Origin: Candidatus Iainarchaeum sp.
GTDB taxonomy: Archaea; Iainarchaeota; Iainarchaeia; Iainarchaeales; GCA-2688035
Length of the DNA stretch: 64,000 bases
Assembly (NCBI GenBank): GCA_002688035.1
Contig: NZBU01000002.1
Coordinates: 24,120 to 88,119, forward strand
Direction of reading: 5' to 3'
The notes beneath the pieces are model-generated. The model was not told the DNA's origin, made no database searches, and saw only the letters and a list, made by a program, of their open reading frames with translations. Both the position numbers and the translations under genes were made by a program. Below are positions 7,978 through 16,607 of the stretch, piece by piece. Position 1 is the first letter of the stretch, and each line of letters starts with the position of its first letter.

Positions 7978-9734
7978 CCAAACTACTGCTCGTAAACAGC
8001 AAGGAAGAGTTCTTTGAAGGGAAAAGTCTTGCAGGAAAAGATGCAATAGTACTTACAACAGACTACGAGGCAATGAAAGAAGCACAGAAGGCAGGCTGCA
8101 CTACAAAGATTCCAAGGGATTATTTAACATTTAAAGAGTGTGAAGCAATTGATGAGAAAGCCCAGTTTATTGACAGGCAATGGTATCGGCTTTCAAAGCA
8201 GAGGATTGTGTACAAGGGAGTAGAGCTCCCGTTGTTAGAGGAAAATACTTTGCTTGTTAGGCTCGTTTCTATACTCAAGCGTGTTTTTGCAACAAAAAAA
8301 GCAATTGAAAAGGAAAAGCCAGAAACAATTTTTTACTGCAAGGATAACGAAGTATTCAAAGAAGTTGTGAAGGGATTTGGAAAGCGCATTAAAACCAAAG
8401 TGTTTAAAGCCAAAAAAGTTGAGCGAAACTCTTTCAACAAAATTGACTTTGAGTGGATTAAGAAAAATTGGAAGCGTGCAGCAAAAAAAGTTATTACTCT
8501 ACAAGCTCCAAAAGAAGATCACAACAGAATTGTTATTGCGATGAAGGAAAGGGGTTTTGCAGGAGCACTCAAAGAAGCACTGGACAAAGATCCTAAAGTA
8601 GAACTATTGAATCTCGACGATTTTATTCTTGAAAAAACTTTTAGCCCACATTATTGGGGAAAAGGATTTGGTGCAAGCAAAAAAGAATTGCGTGAATTCA
8701 GCCAGGCTTGGAAAGAAATGTCAAGTATGCAGGTTTTTTTAGATGCAATGAAATTCAGGAACATTGACTTACTTCCTTTACTCAAACCAATTTTCGACAG
8801 TCTTTTCAAGGAAAGATTTGGAAAGATGACCGTTCTTATTGACGCTTTTGACTTTTGGATTAAAAGAGAGAAGCCGCGTATAATAGTTCTCTGGGCCGAT
8901 AATTTGCCTGTAGAGCGAATGATGGCGCTTGTTGCAAAACAAAACAATGTTCCAACAATGGTAGTAATGCATGGCATTGTTTCAAGAGGCCCAGGCTTTG
9001 TTCCAATATATGCGGATTACCTTGCTTCCTATGGTAAGGGAGATAAAAAGATTTTCAAAAAGCTTGGGGAAGATCCCAAAAAGGTTGTTCCCTTGGGAGC
9101 ACCAAGATTTGACGAACTTTTGCACAACAAGAAAAACCTGCATACCACACATGAATTCTATGCCAAGAATTTGTTTGATAGTAGGAAGAAGATTGTGGCA
9201 TTTGCAGCCCAACCTGTCATGAAAAAGAGGGCAGTAGACTTCCTTGATGACAAGGACCGAATAAATGAATTAATTATTGAAGCTTTCAATGAACTTAAAG
9301 ATGTGCAGCTTGTGATAAAGCCTCATCCTGCAGAATATCTTGGGAGCTACAACAATGTTATTGAGGCCCTTGGGAGCAGAGCCAAGGTACTGCGGGACAT
9401 AAATGTTTACGACATGCTGAATGCTTGCGAATTACTTATTACTGGAAGTTCAACCGTTGGATTGGAGGCAATGATTTTAGGAACGCCAATGATTGAAGTA
9501 AAGCCATCCAAGGCTGATGATAATTATCCTTACTGGGAGTCAGGAGCAGCACTCAAAGCAGAAACAGGGAAGCAGTTGGCAACAGCAATCAAAAAACTTT
9601 TGTTTGACAAGAAAGCACTTGCAAAAAACACGGTTAAAAGAAAGGCTTTCCTCAAAGAGTATGCAAGTGGAATTGATGGAAAAGCGACAAAGAAGACTGT
9701 GGAGTTTGTCAAAGAACTGGCTAAAAAGGCCTAA
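7974..9734 (+). CDS. GT-B superfamily transferase, candidate CMP-pseudaminic acid transferase
   Basis: 586 residues. The N-terminal 200 residues are lysine-rich and unrecognised. The C-terminal half looks like the capsule-synthesis/CDP-glycerol transferase type of GT-B fold, with VIKPHPAEYLG (HP motif) and ITGSSTVGLEAMILGTP (S-S/T motif). HP and S-S/T motifs are also known in bacterial sialyltransferases that use CMP-sugars. Because it is the last gene before the pseudaminic acid operon, I infer it may transfer Pse from CMP-Pse; the sequence does not prove this. The downstream gap of 54 bases carries a new TATA-like site. Confidence 0.6.
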   Translation: MTKLLLVNSKEEFFEGKSLAGKDAIVLTTDYEAMKEAQKAGCTTKIPRDYLTFKECEAIDEKAQFIDRQWYRLSKQRIVYKGVELPLLEENTLLVRLVSILKRVFATKKAIEKEKPETIFYCKDNEVFKEVVKGFGKRIKTKVFKAKKVERNSFNKIDFEWIKKNWKRAAKKVITLQAPKEDHNRIVIAMKERGFAGALKEALDKDPKVELLNLDDFILEKTFSPHYWGKGFGASKKELREFSQAWKEMSSMQVFLDAMKFRNIDLLPLLKPIFDSLFKERFGKMTVLIDAFDFWIKREKPRIIVLWADNLPVERMMALVAKQNNVPTMVVMHGIVSRGPGFVPIYADYLASYGKGDKKIFKKLGEDPKKVVPLGAPRFDELLHNKKNLHTTHEFYAKNLFDSRKKIVAFAAQPVMKKRAVDFLDDKDRINELIIEAFNELKDVQLVIKPHPAEYLGSYNNVIEALGSRAKVLRDINVYDMLNACELLITGSSTVGLEAMILGTPMIEVKPSKADDNYPYWESGAALKAETGKQLATAIKKLLFDKKALAKNTVKRKAFLKEYASGIDGKATKKTVEFVKELAKKA

Positions 9735-9758
9735 AGGTTCAGGAATGTACCAAAAGCA

Positions 9759-9767
9759 TTTATTAAC
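9759..9767 (+). promoter_or_regulatory. TATA-like element before the pse operon
   Basis: TTTATTAAC lies 22-30 bases before the ATG at 9789. This is the only real gap in the 1063-15298 gene chain, so an internal promoter for pseB onward is plausible, with a very short or absent leader. Confidence 0.4.
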
Positions 9768-9788
9768 CTTTTTTGGGAAGAGTTGAAT

Positions 9789-10811
9789 ATGGTTATGGAC
9801 GCAATGAAGAAGATTTTATCAGGAAAAACAGTGCTTGTCACAGGAGGCACAGGCTTCTTGGGGAGAGCACTTGTAGAAGAACTACTTAACTACGATGTGC
9901 AGAGCATCCGCGTGTTTAGCAGGGATGAGTTAAAGCACCACGAGGTTCAGGAAAAGTTTGAAAAGAACCCGAGAATTAGGAATCTTGTGGGAGATGTGCG
10001 CGACTACGACAGGCTAAACGAGGCTGTTAAGGGAGCAGATATAGTTATTCACGCTGCCGCAATGAAGAGAATCGATTTAATCGAGTACAATGTTGCAGAG
10101 GCAATTAAGACAAATGTTATAGGAACAATGAATGTTGCAAGAAGCTGTATTGAAAACAATGTTGAGAAAGCAGTTTTTGTTTCAACAGACAAAGCATGTT
10201 CCCCTGTGAACAGTTATGGCGCAACAAAGATGCTTGGTGAAAGAGTTTTCATTGAAAGCAATTACAGTAAGGGTGAGAGTAAGACAGCTCTTATCAGTGT
10301 GAGATATGGAAATGTTCTTGAGAGTACAGGAAGTGTAATTCCTTACTTTGTTGACAAGATTAAGAAGGGAGAAGAAATTCCTCTTACAGATGATCGAATG
10401 ACTCGTTTTATCATAACACCAAAGCGCTCAGTCCAACTTATTTTTGAAGCAATTGAGCATGGTGTGGGTGGAGAATTATTTGTTCCAAAGCTGGACAGTT
10501 TGAGTCTCGTTGGTTTGATAGATTTACTGCAGGAACACTACAAGGGAAAAAGTAAAGTAAAGACAGTTGGAATTAGACCCGGTGAAAAGATTCACGAAGA
10601 ACTCTTGAATGCAGAAGAGTGCAGGAGAGCTTTCGAATTGAATGACAACTATGTTGTTTTGAGCCAGATCGATCATTACCAAAAAAATGTTAAGTATCCT
10701 TATTTGAATGGAAAAAAACCGGTTGGCTTTTCCAAGTATGGCAGCGAAGACTTTGTGGCTGATAAAGCCAAGTTGAAGAAGCTTTTGGAAAATGCTAAAG
10801 TTCTAAATTGA
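9789..10811 (+). CDS. pseB: UDP-GlcNAc 4,6-dehydratase (5-inverting)
   Basis: About 340 residues, extended SDR family. NAD site TGGTGFLG near residue 16; VSTDKACSPVNSYGATK carries the catalytic Asp-Lys and Tyr-x-x-x-Lys residues; RYGNVLESTGSVIP and IRPGEKIHEELL are typical of the PseB/FlaA1/CapE group. It makes UDP-2-acetamido-2,6-dideoxy-beta-L-arabino-hexos-4-ulose, the first step toward pseudaminic acid. Starts at TTG 9783, ATG 9789 and ATG 9795 are all in frame; I prefer 9789 or 9795 given the TATA-like site. The following PseC, I, F and G genes support the assignment. Confidence 0.9.
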   Translation: MVMDAMKKILSGKTVLVTGGTGFLGRALVEELLNYDVQSIRVFSRDELKHHEVQEKFEKNPRIRNLVGDVRDYDRLNEAVKGADIVIHAAAMKRIDLIEYNVAEAIKTNVIGTMNVARSCIENNVEKAVFVSTDKACSPVNSYGATKMLGERVFIESNYSKGESKTALISVRYGNVLESTGSVIPYFVDKIKKGEEIPLTDDRMTRFIITPKRSVQLIFEAIEHGVGGELFVPKLDSLSLVGLIDLLQEHYKGKSKVKTVGIRPGEKIHEELLNAEECRRAFELNDNYVVLSQIDHYQKNVKYPYLNGKKPVGFSKYGSEDFVADKAKLKKLLENAKVLN

Positions 10812-10825
10812 AGAGTTGGATTATA

Positions 10826-11974
10826 ATGCAGAAAAGGAAATCTTTTTTGCCCTATGGGCTACACTGGATCAATGAACAGGACATCAAAGCCGTCGAAGAA
10901 GTTTTGAAAGGATCTTGGATCACACAGGGTCCAAAAATAAAAGAGTTTGAGGACAAGCTCGCTAATTTTGTAGGAGCAGAACACGCTGTAGCGGTTAACA
11001 GCGGGACTGCAGCACTGGAGATTGCTGCTCGAGCCGTTGGAGTGGAAAATGGAACGGAACTAATCACTACTCCCTTGAGCTTTGTTGCAACCGCAAATGC
11101 CGCGCTATTCAACAATGCAGATGTTAAGTTTGTTGACATTGATGAGGAAACATTCAACCTTGATCCTAGTGCAATAGAAGCTGCTGTGGGGCCAGATACT
11201 AGGGCTATAGCGCCTGTACATTTTGCCGGACAGTGCGCCGAAATGACGAAAATTAGTCAAATTGCCAAAGAAAAAGGCCTATCTGTCATTGAAGATTCGT
11301 CCCATGCCTTGGGGGCAGAGCTTGATGGAAAGAAAGCAGGGGTATTTGGCGATGTGAGTTGTTTTTCCTTTCACCCAGTAAAACACATTACTGCAGGAGA
11401 AGGAGGAACCATAACAACCAACAGCAAAGAGCTGTATGAAGAACTCTTAAGGCTTAGAAATCACGGTATTACAAAGGATGCTCAAAAGAGACACGGAGCA
11501 GACGCAGGATATGCTTATGATGTTGTGGAACTTAGCAGGAATTTTCGCATAACAGATATTTCGTGCGCACTAGCATCAAGCCAGTTGAATAGAATTGAAG
11601 ACTTCCTAAAAAGAAGACAAGAGATTGCAGACAAGTACACAAAAGCATTTGAAGGAGTTGAGGGAGTAACTACTCCGATAGTCAAGGAAAATAGAAAGCA
11701 TGCTTGGCATCTTTATTGTGTGCAAGTTGAGAACAGGGACAAGTTGTTCAAGTTTTTGCGCGAGCAAAACATCGGAGTTAATGTTCACTATATTCCAATT
11801 TACAGGCACACTCTTTACAAAGAACGTTACAACCTTAATCCAAAGGACTTCCCAAATACAGAGCATGTGTTTGAAAGAATTCTCTCACTACCAATATTCC
11901 CAAAGATGACTGATGAGGATGTAGACTATGTTATTGCAAAAGTCGAAGAGGGAATCAAAGAGGTTTCAAAATGA
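10826..11974 (+). CDS. pseC: UDP-4-amino-4,6-dideoxy-N-acetyl-beta-L-altrosamine transaminase
   Basis: About 382 residues of the DegT/DnrJ/EryC1/StrS aminotransferase family. The N-terminus FLPYGLHWINEQDIKAVEEVLK and GSWITQGP are characteristic. The PLP-lysine region is FSFHPVKHITAGEGG, and the aspartate partner lies in VIEDSSHALGA. It aminates the 4-keto product of PseB using PLP and an amino donor such as glutamate. TTG 10808 overlaps the pseB stop as TTGA and is an alternative start; I prefer ATG 10826 because family members begin just before the PYG motif. Confidence 0.9.
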   Translation: MQKRKSFLPYGLHWINEQDIKAVEEVLKGSWITQGPKIKEFEDKLANFVGAEHAVAVNSGTAALEIAARAVGVENGTELITTPLSFVATANAALFNNADVKFVDIDEETFNLDPSAIEAAVGPDTRAIAPVHFAGQCAEMTKISQIAKEKGLSVIEDSSHALGAELDGKKAGVFGDVSCFSFHPVKHITAGEGGTITTNSKELYEELLRLRNHGITKDAQKRHGADAGYAYDVVELSRNFRITDISCALASSQLNRIEDFLKRRQEIADKYTKAFEGVEGVTTPIVKENRKHAWHLYCVQVENRDKLFKFLREQNIGVNVHYIPIYRHTLYKERYNLNPKDFPNTEHVFERILSLPIFPKMTDEDVDYVIAKVEEGIKEVSK

Positions 11975-13020
11975 GTGAGCTAAAAATTGGTGGAAAAAAA
12001 GTTGGAGGGAAAAACCCTTGCTTTGTAATTGCTGAAGCCGGAAGCAATCACAACAGAAAGCTCTCACAGGCAAAAAAGCTTATTGATGTTGCAGTTGAAG
12101 CCGGAGCTGATGCTGTAAAGTTTCAAACTTATTCTGCAGAATCCTTGTACAGTAAAAAAACCAAGAAAATGAAGTACTTGGAAAAAATAACTTCGGAAAA
12201 GCAAAGCGTTTGGGATTTGATTAAGGCAATTGAAATGCCGCGCGAGTGGCAATCCAAGCTCTCAAAGTACTGCAAGAAGAAAGGAATAATATTTTTGTCA
12301 ACTCCCTTTGACCTAAAAGCTGTTGACGAACTTGCTGCGCTAAAGGTTCCCGCTTACAAAATGGCTTCCTTTGAAATGCTTGACACTGTTCTCCTAAAGC
12401 ATGCTGCGAAAAAGAAGAAGCCGATGATTCTTTCAACCGGAATGGCTTCAATGGCAGAGGTAAAGGAAGCAGTTAGAACAGTTAAGTCCACGGGAAACAA
12501 AAAGATTGCATTACTGCACTGTAGCATTGGTTATCCCCCACCATTCAAGGACGTTAACCTTAACGCAATCAAAACAATGCAGAAAACATTTCCAGGGATA
12601 CCGATTGGTTATAGTGATCATACAATGAGCATTGCAATTCCTGCTGCAGCAGTAGCACTTGGCGCAAAGATTGTGGAGAAACACTTTACACTAAGCAGAA
12701 AACTTAAAGGTCCTGATCATCCTTTCGCTCTCGAGCCAAGTGAACTCAAGGCAATGGTCAAGGGAATTAGAGAAACAGAGCAAAGTCTTGGAACCGGAAA
12801 TAAAAAGTTGATGGCTTCTGAGCGTGAGATGCACAAGCTTGCCAGGAGAAGCGTTGTTTCTGCAACAGACATTCCAAAGGGAACAAAGATTATTAGAAAG
12901 ATGCTTACAACAAAGCGTCCTGGTTATGGTATTGCACCAAAGTTCTTTGAAAAGCTTATTGGGAAAAAAGCAAAACGCAACATCGAAGAGGACGAAGTTT
13001 TAACCTGGAAAGTGGTTTGA
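11971..13020 (+). CDS. pseI: Pseudaminic acid synthase (NeuB family)
   Basis: 349 residues. N-terminal TIM barrel with FVIAEAGSNHNRKL and DAVKFQTYSAESLY, plus STPFDLKAVDEL, YKMASFE, and GYSDHT; C-terminal SAF domain (RRSVVSATDIPKGTKI, KRPGYGIAP). It condenses phosphoenolpyruvate with the 6-deoxy-AltdiNAc sugar released by PseG. NeuB, LegI and PseI are hard to separate by eye; the inverting PseB and PseC upstream favour PseI. The ATG overlaps the pseC stop (ATGA). Confidence 0.9.
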   Translation: MSELKIGGKKVGGKNPCFVIAEAGSNHNRKLSQAKKLIDVAVEAGADAVKFQTYSAESLYSKKTKKMKYLEKITSEKQSVWDLIKAIEMPREWQSKLSKYCKKKGIIFLSTPFDLKAVDELAALKVPAYKMASFEMLDTVLLKHAAKKKKPMILSTGMASMAEVKEAVRTVKSTGNKKIALLHCSIGYPPPFKDVNLNAIKTMQKTFPGIPIGYSDHTMSIAIPAAAVALGAKIVEKHFTLSRKLKGPDHPFALEPSELKAMVKGIRETEQSLGTGNKKLMASEREMHKLARRSVVSATDIPKGTKIIRKMLTTKRPGYGIAPKFFEKLIGKKAKRNIEEDEVLTWKVV

Positions 13021-13776
13021 ATGATTGGCGCAATAATACAGGCGAGAATGGGTTCTACTCGACTGCCTGGAAAAAACATGAAGAAAGTTAATGGCAAGCC
13101 TTTGCTTTGGTTTGTTGTTGAAAGACTTAGAGAGTGCAAGAACCTTGACGAAATTGTTGTTGCAACTACTGACACAAAGAAAGATGATGTAATAGAAGAG
13201 TTCTGCAAGAAGAACAACATCAAGTGCTTTCGCGGTTCAGAGGAAAATGTTTTAGAGCGCTACTACCAAGCTGCAAGCGCCAATAATCTTGAAACAATTG
13301 TTAGAATTACCGCTGACTGCCCTCTAATTGACCCCATAACCGTTGACAAAGCTATAGATTTGTTTAGAGAGAGCAAAACAGATTATGTGAGCAATGTTGC
13401 TTCAAGAAGCTTTCCCCGCGGACTAGATGTAGAAGTTTTCTCCTTTCAAGCTTTAGAGAAAGCATTTAGCGAGGCAGAGAAAGATATGGACAAGGAGCAT
13501 GTTACACATTACATTTACAACAACAAGGACAAGTTTAAAACAACTGAATTGAAAGCAACAGACCACCTTTTTAGGCCGGAATTAAGACTTTGTGTTGACA
13601 CTGAAAACGACTTCAAGGTTGTAGAAGAGATTCTCTCGCACTTTGAATATCCAATGATTGAGATAATGCAGGTAATAGACTTTGTGGACAGTAAGCCAGA
13701 GCTCTTGAAGACAATTATAGCTGAAGAAGACAAATATAGGGATAAAAGCAAGGTAAAACAGAGGTTTTTGAAGTGA
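13021..13776 (+). CDS. pseF: Pseudaminic acid cytidylyltransferase (SpsF type)
   Basis: 251 residues. GT-A-like nucleotidyltransferase with IIQARMGSTRLPGK at the N-terminus, RITADCPLIDP near residue 100 and RGLDVEVFSF. This is the SpsF/COG1861 branch of CMP-sugar synthetases, and spsE-spsF-spsG is the known Bacillus order for Pse synthesis. It should activate Pse with CTP to give CMP-Pse. It starts directly after the pseI stop and overlaps pseG by 4 bases (GTGA). Confidence 0.88.
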   Translation: MIGAIIQARMGSTRLPGKNMKKVNGKPLLWFVVERLRECKNLDEIVVATTDTKKDDVIEEFCKKNNIKCFRGSEENVLERYYQAASANNLETIVRITADCPLIDPITVDKAIDLFRESKTDYVSNVASRSFPRGLDVEVFSFQALEKAFSEAEKDMDKEHVTHYIYNNKDKFKTTELKATDHLFRPELRLCVDTENDFKVVEEILSHFEYPMIEIMQVIDFVDSKPELLKTIIAEEDKYRDKSKVKQRFLK

Positions 13777-14768
13777 AAGTCGCAATAAGAGTCGATGGAA
13801 ACAAGGAAATGGGCTTTGGGCACATGTATAGGCAAAGGTCTTTGTCACAGGCCTTTCCAAAAGACACAAAAATATTTTTTCTAACAAAAACGCCCTTGGA
13901 TGCAAAAGCAGTTATTGGAGAAGCACAGATAATTGCTCTTGAGGAAAACGATTTAGAGCAGGTTCTATCCTTTGTAAAAGAAAACTCAATAGATGTTGTT
14001 ATAACAGACAATTATAATCTTGACGAAAACTATCTAAGCGAATTGCACAGGGCTTGTGCTGTTGCAACAGTGGATGACTTAAACCACTTGGAAAAATATG
14101 ATGTTGACTTAATCATAAACCAGAACATTTATGGAAAAGACCTTGATTACAACTGTGGAAACTGCAAGGTTCTGGGGGGGACAGAATACGCAATCATTGG
14201 AGAAAATTTTGTTGAGCTGGACAGGGAAGAAAAACTTGTGAACGAAACTCCTAAAATGCTTGTAACTTTTGGCGGAGCAGACAAACATCACTTGGCTGTG
14301 AAGGTTGCTGACGCGCTCAGCGATTTTGAGGAAAAGATTCACGCAGTATTTGTTCTTGGAAACGGATTTGAAGACAAAGAGCTGCTTAACAAAGAATTGG
14401 AGAGCTGGAGCAATTCTTTTGAAATATTGCATGACGTAAAGAACATGGCTCCGGTCATACTTGGATGCGATTTTGCGGTTAGCGCTGCAGGCACAACAAC
14501 ATACGAGCTAGCTTACTGCGGCACACCAACAATAAGCATTTGCCAGGCAGACAACCAAAAAGACATTGCCGCAGGAATGCAAAAAGCAGAATTTTCAATT
14601 AATTTGGGCGATGCGCAGGATGTTTTGGCAGAAGAAATTAGAGACGCGGTACAACTTATCCTACTTGACAAAGAGCTAAGGGAAAGAATGGCTAATGTGG
14701 GGAAAAACCTTGTTGATGGCAGGGGAGCAGAGCGTGTAGCAGAAGCAATTGCGGGGTTAGCAAAATGA
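13773..14768 (+). CDS. pseG: UDP-2,4-diacylamido-2,4,6-trideoxy-beta-L-altropyranose hydrolase
   Basis: 331 residues. GT-B-like fold with the PseG signature at the start (RVDGNKEMGFGHMYR, containing the GxGHxxR loop) and VTFGGADKHHLA and SAAGTTTYELAYCGTP in the C-terminal half. It cleaves UDP from the 2,4-diacylated altropyranose to supply the PseI substrate. Translation starts at GTG, overlapping the pseF stop. No separate PseH domain is fused to it, unlike in some bacteria. Confidence 0.9.
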   Translation: MKVAIRVDGNKEMGFGHMYRQRSLSQAFPKDTKIFFLTKTPLDAKAVIGEAQIIALEENDLEQVLSFVKENSIDVVITDNYNLDENYLSELHRACAVATVDDLNHLEKYDVDLIINQNIYGKDLDYNCGNCKVLGGTEYAIIGENFVELDREEKLVNETPKMLVTFGGADKHHLAVKVADALSDFEEKIHAVFVLGNGFEDKELLNKELESWSNSFEILHDVKNMAPVILGCDFAVSAAGTTTYELAYCGTPTISICQADNQKDIAAGMQKAEFSINLGDAQDVLAEEIRDAVQLILLDKELRERMANVGKNLVDGRGAERVAEAIAGLAK

Positions 14769-15298
14769 AAATACTTTTTTACGGCGCACAGCAGGCCGGA
14801 GAAATAGTCTTGAAAAAGCTCGTTAGCCTTGGACACGAAGTTATTGTTGTGCCTGATAAAAAGGATGAGCATGTTGGCCCAGTAGCCAAAGAACTTGGTT
14901 TAGAAATGTTAGAGCATGATTCCCTTAACTCAAAAGAGTTCTTGGAAAAAGCTAGGGCACTAAAACCAGATCTTCTTGTTTCATGCCATGGCCGCGAAAT
15001 AATCGGAAAAGAACTCTTGGACATCCCAAGCAAGGGAGCAATAAACATGCATCCCTGCAAATACAAGTATCCTGGAGCAAGACCAATCAAAAGAATGCTG
15101 GAGGGTGGAGAAAAGCGGGCTTCTGTCGCAGTCCACTGCATGACAGAGGAAGTTGACAAGGGAGAAACGATTTGCGAACTATTCCTAGATGTTGAGGGCG
15201 CAGGAACAGAAGAAGAAGTCTACAAACTGCTTTACCCCCTCTATAAAGATGCGATTGAGAAGGCATTGGACGAGTTAAACAGCCAACAGAAAGATTAA
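14765..15298 (+). CDS. Sugar N-formyltransferase-like protein, probable PseH replacement
   Basis: 177 residues, formyltransferase N-terminal fold only. The catalytic trio of the family is visible: Asn and His in GAINMHPCKYKYPG and Asp in EEVDKGETI. The family moves a formyl group from N10-formyl-tetrahydrofolate to an amine. The gene overlaps pseG by 4 bases and closes the operon, and no PseH-like GNAT acetyltransferase lies among pseB-pseG. I infer that it formylates the C4 amine made by PseC, giving a 7-N-formyl pseudaminic acid; Pse5Ac7Fo is known from Pseudomonas surface polysaccharides. It lacks the C-terminal domain of Met-tRNA formyltransferase, which argues against a tRNA role. Confidence 0.75.
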   Translation: MKILFYGAQQAGEIVLKKLVSLGHEVIVVPDKKDEHVGPVAKELGLEMLEHDSLNSKEFLEKARALKPDLLVSCHGREIIGKELLDIPSKGAINMHPCKYKYPGARPIKRMLEGGEKRASVAVHCMTEEVDKGETICELFLDVEGAGTEEEVYKLLYPLYKDAIEKALDELNSQQKD

Positions 15299-15314
15299 AT
15301 ACTATAAACTGATT

Positions 15315-15328
15315 ATTATTCGAATAAT
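15315..15328. promoter_or_regulatory. 14-bp perfect palindrome between TATA box and start codon
   Basis: ATTATTCGAATAAT is a perfect palindrome. It lies directly before the ATG at 15329, just downstream of a TATA-like CTATAAAC (15302-15309). This is where an archaeal repressor would block initiation. Confidence 0.4.
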
Positions 15329-15520
15329 ATGGAAGATATAAAACCTATCGAAAAGACAACTGGTAAGAAGTCCAAATCATTCTTTTTGAAGGGCGGCGCG
15401 TTATCGGCACTAATTGGAGGCATTTTGTTCGCAGCAGGCCACAGCCTTGCAATTGCGTTTATAGCAGCTGCAGTGGTATTTTTAGTGATTACTGCATTCT
15501 TTGGAAGCCTTTTTAGTTAA
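15329..15520 (+). CDS. Small membrane protein of unknown function
   Basis: 63 residues: a charged N-terminal tail (about 22 residues, lysine-rich) followed by two hydrophobic segments, roughly residues 24-38 and 41-61, separated by a short turn. I do not recognise a family. The predicted promoter places the transcript start close to the ATG, so the mRNA may be leaderless. It follows the pse operon by 30 bases but appears to have its own control region. Confidence 0.6.
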   Translation: MEDIKPIEKTTGKKSKSFFLKGGALSALIGGILFAAGHSLAIAFIAAAVVFLVITAFFGSLFS

Positions 15521-15603
15521 TGTGACGAGCTAATTGAAAAGGCATTAGAAGAATTTCTAGATAAATTCTTTTCAGTTCCCAAAACATTTAAATCTTCGGG
15601 GTA

Positions 15604-15647
15604 ACTACAATATGGCTACATGTTAGATATGTTTATAAACTTGTAGT
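15604..15647. promoter_or_regulatory. Inverted repeat flanking the fic promoter
   Basis: GTAACTACAA (15601-15610) and TTGTAGTCAC (15641-15650) are inverted arms matching in 9 of 10 positions. They bracket the TATA-like GTTTATAAAC (15631-15640). The ATG at 15663 is about 25 bases downstream, so a leaderless mRNA with an operator around its promoter is likely. Confidence 0.4.
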
Positions 15648-15662
15648 CACATAGTTTTTGTT

Positions 15663-16583
15663 ATGGTTTTTGTTGAGAAAAGAAAGATGAAGGGGAAGAC
15701 GCAATATTACCTGGTTAAGTCGTTCAGGGAAAAGGGAAAAGTCCGGAAGAAGAGTGTTTTCCTTGGAACTGATTTGAATGCCACGCAACTGGGGAAACTG
15801 GTTGAGGATGCAAAAGTTGTTCTGGGCGAGATAAACTTTGACAAAGTTTTGGATGGAAAAGAGATTGGAGAGTTTGAGAAATTGAAAAACCGGCTTGGCA
15901 AGCAGATTAGAGAGATGGATGCAGACAGCTTTTACCAGCATTTCCTGGCAGAGTTTACTTATGACTCAAATGCCATTGAGGGTTCAAGTCTTACTCTGCA
16001 GGAAACCACAAACGTGCTGTTTGAAGAGATTTCACCTGAAAACAAGCCCATGAAGCATGTGCAAGAGGCAAAGAACCACAAGAATGCTTTCGATTTTGTA
16101 ATGGCTCTGAAACAGGAAAGACTGAATAACAGCATTATTTGCCGCACACAAGAAAAGGTTGTTGAAAAAACCCTTCCGAAGCATCTTAGCGATTTTGGGG
16201 GAAAGCTCAGGCGTTCAAATGTAAGGGTTGGAACTCACATTGCCCCATCTTACTACTCTGTGCCAAGAAAGCTGGGGGCTCTCATAAAATGGTTCAACGC
16301 AAATAACAAAAAATACCATCCGATTATTGTGGCAGCATACTTTCACTCAGAATTTGAGAACATCCACCCATTTGTTGACGGCAATGGCAGGACAGGAAGG
16401 CTCTTAATAAATTTCATGTTGCAAAATGCCGGCTACCCCCCAATAACAATCTTCTTCAAATACAGGCAAAAATATTATCAAGCCCTTGAAAAAGCTAGAA
16501 AAGATAAAAACCTGGAACCGCTGATAAAAATAATGGAAAAATGTTACCAAGACATGCTCAAGCTATACTCGCCAAAAGTATGA
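15663..16583 (+). CDS. Fic family protein (probable AMPylase, self-inhibited type)
   Basis: 306 residues. The Fic core motif HPFVDGNGRTGR (HxFx[D/E]GNGRxxR) lies near residue 237 and is intact. An inhibitory-helix motif, SNAIEG ([S/T]xxxE[G/N]), lies upstream near residue 102, which places it in the class with the inhibitory helix N-terminal to the Fic core. The first 75 residues form a lysine-rich extra domain. Fic enzymes transfer AMP or a similar group to Ser, Thr or Tyr hydroxyls of target proteins. No cognate small antitoxin gene is visible, as expected for a built-in inhibitor. It stands alone between the pse operon and the flippase operon. Confidence 0.9.
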   Translation: MVFVEKRKMKGKTQYYLVKSFREKGKVRKKSVFLGTDLNATQLGKLVEDAKVVLGEINFDKVLDGKEIGEFEKLKNRLGKQIREMDADSFYQHFLAEFTYDSNAIEGSSLTLQETTNVLFEEISPENKPMKHVQEAKNHKNAFDFVMALKQERLNNSIICRTQEKVVEKTLPKHLSDFGGKLRRSNVRVGTHIAPSYYSVPRKLGALIKWFNANNKKYHPIIVAAYFHSEFENIHPFVDGNGRTGRLLINFMLQNAGYPPITIFFKYRQKYYQALEKARKDKNLEPLIKIMEKCYQDMLKLYSPKV

Positions 16584-16607
16584 CTTAAGGAATTAGGAAA
16601 ATACACT

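Noticed and set aside
15521-15600. Open stretch after the small membrane protein (ELIEKALEEFLDK-like) resembling the formyltransferase end
   Set aside because: It has no start codon or ribosome site, and the similarity is short enough to be chance.
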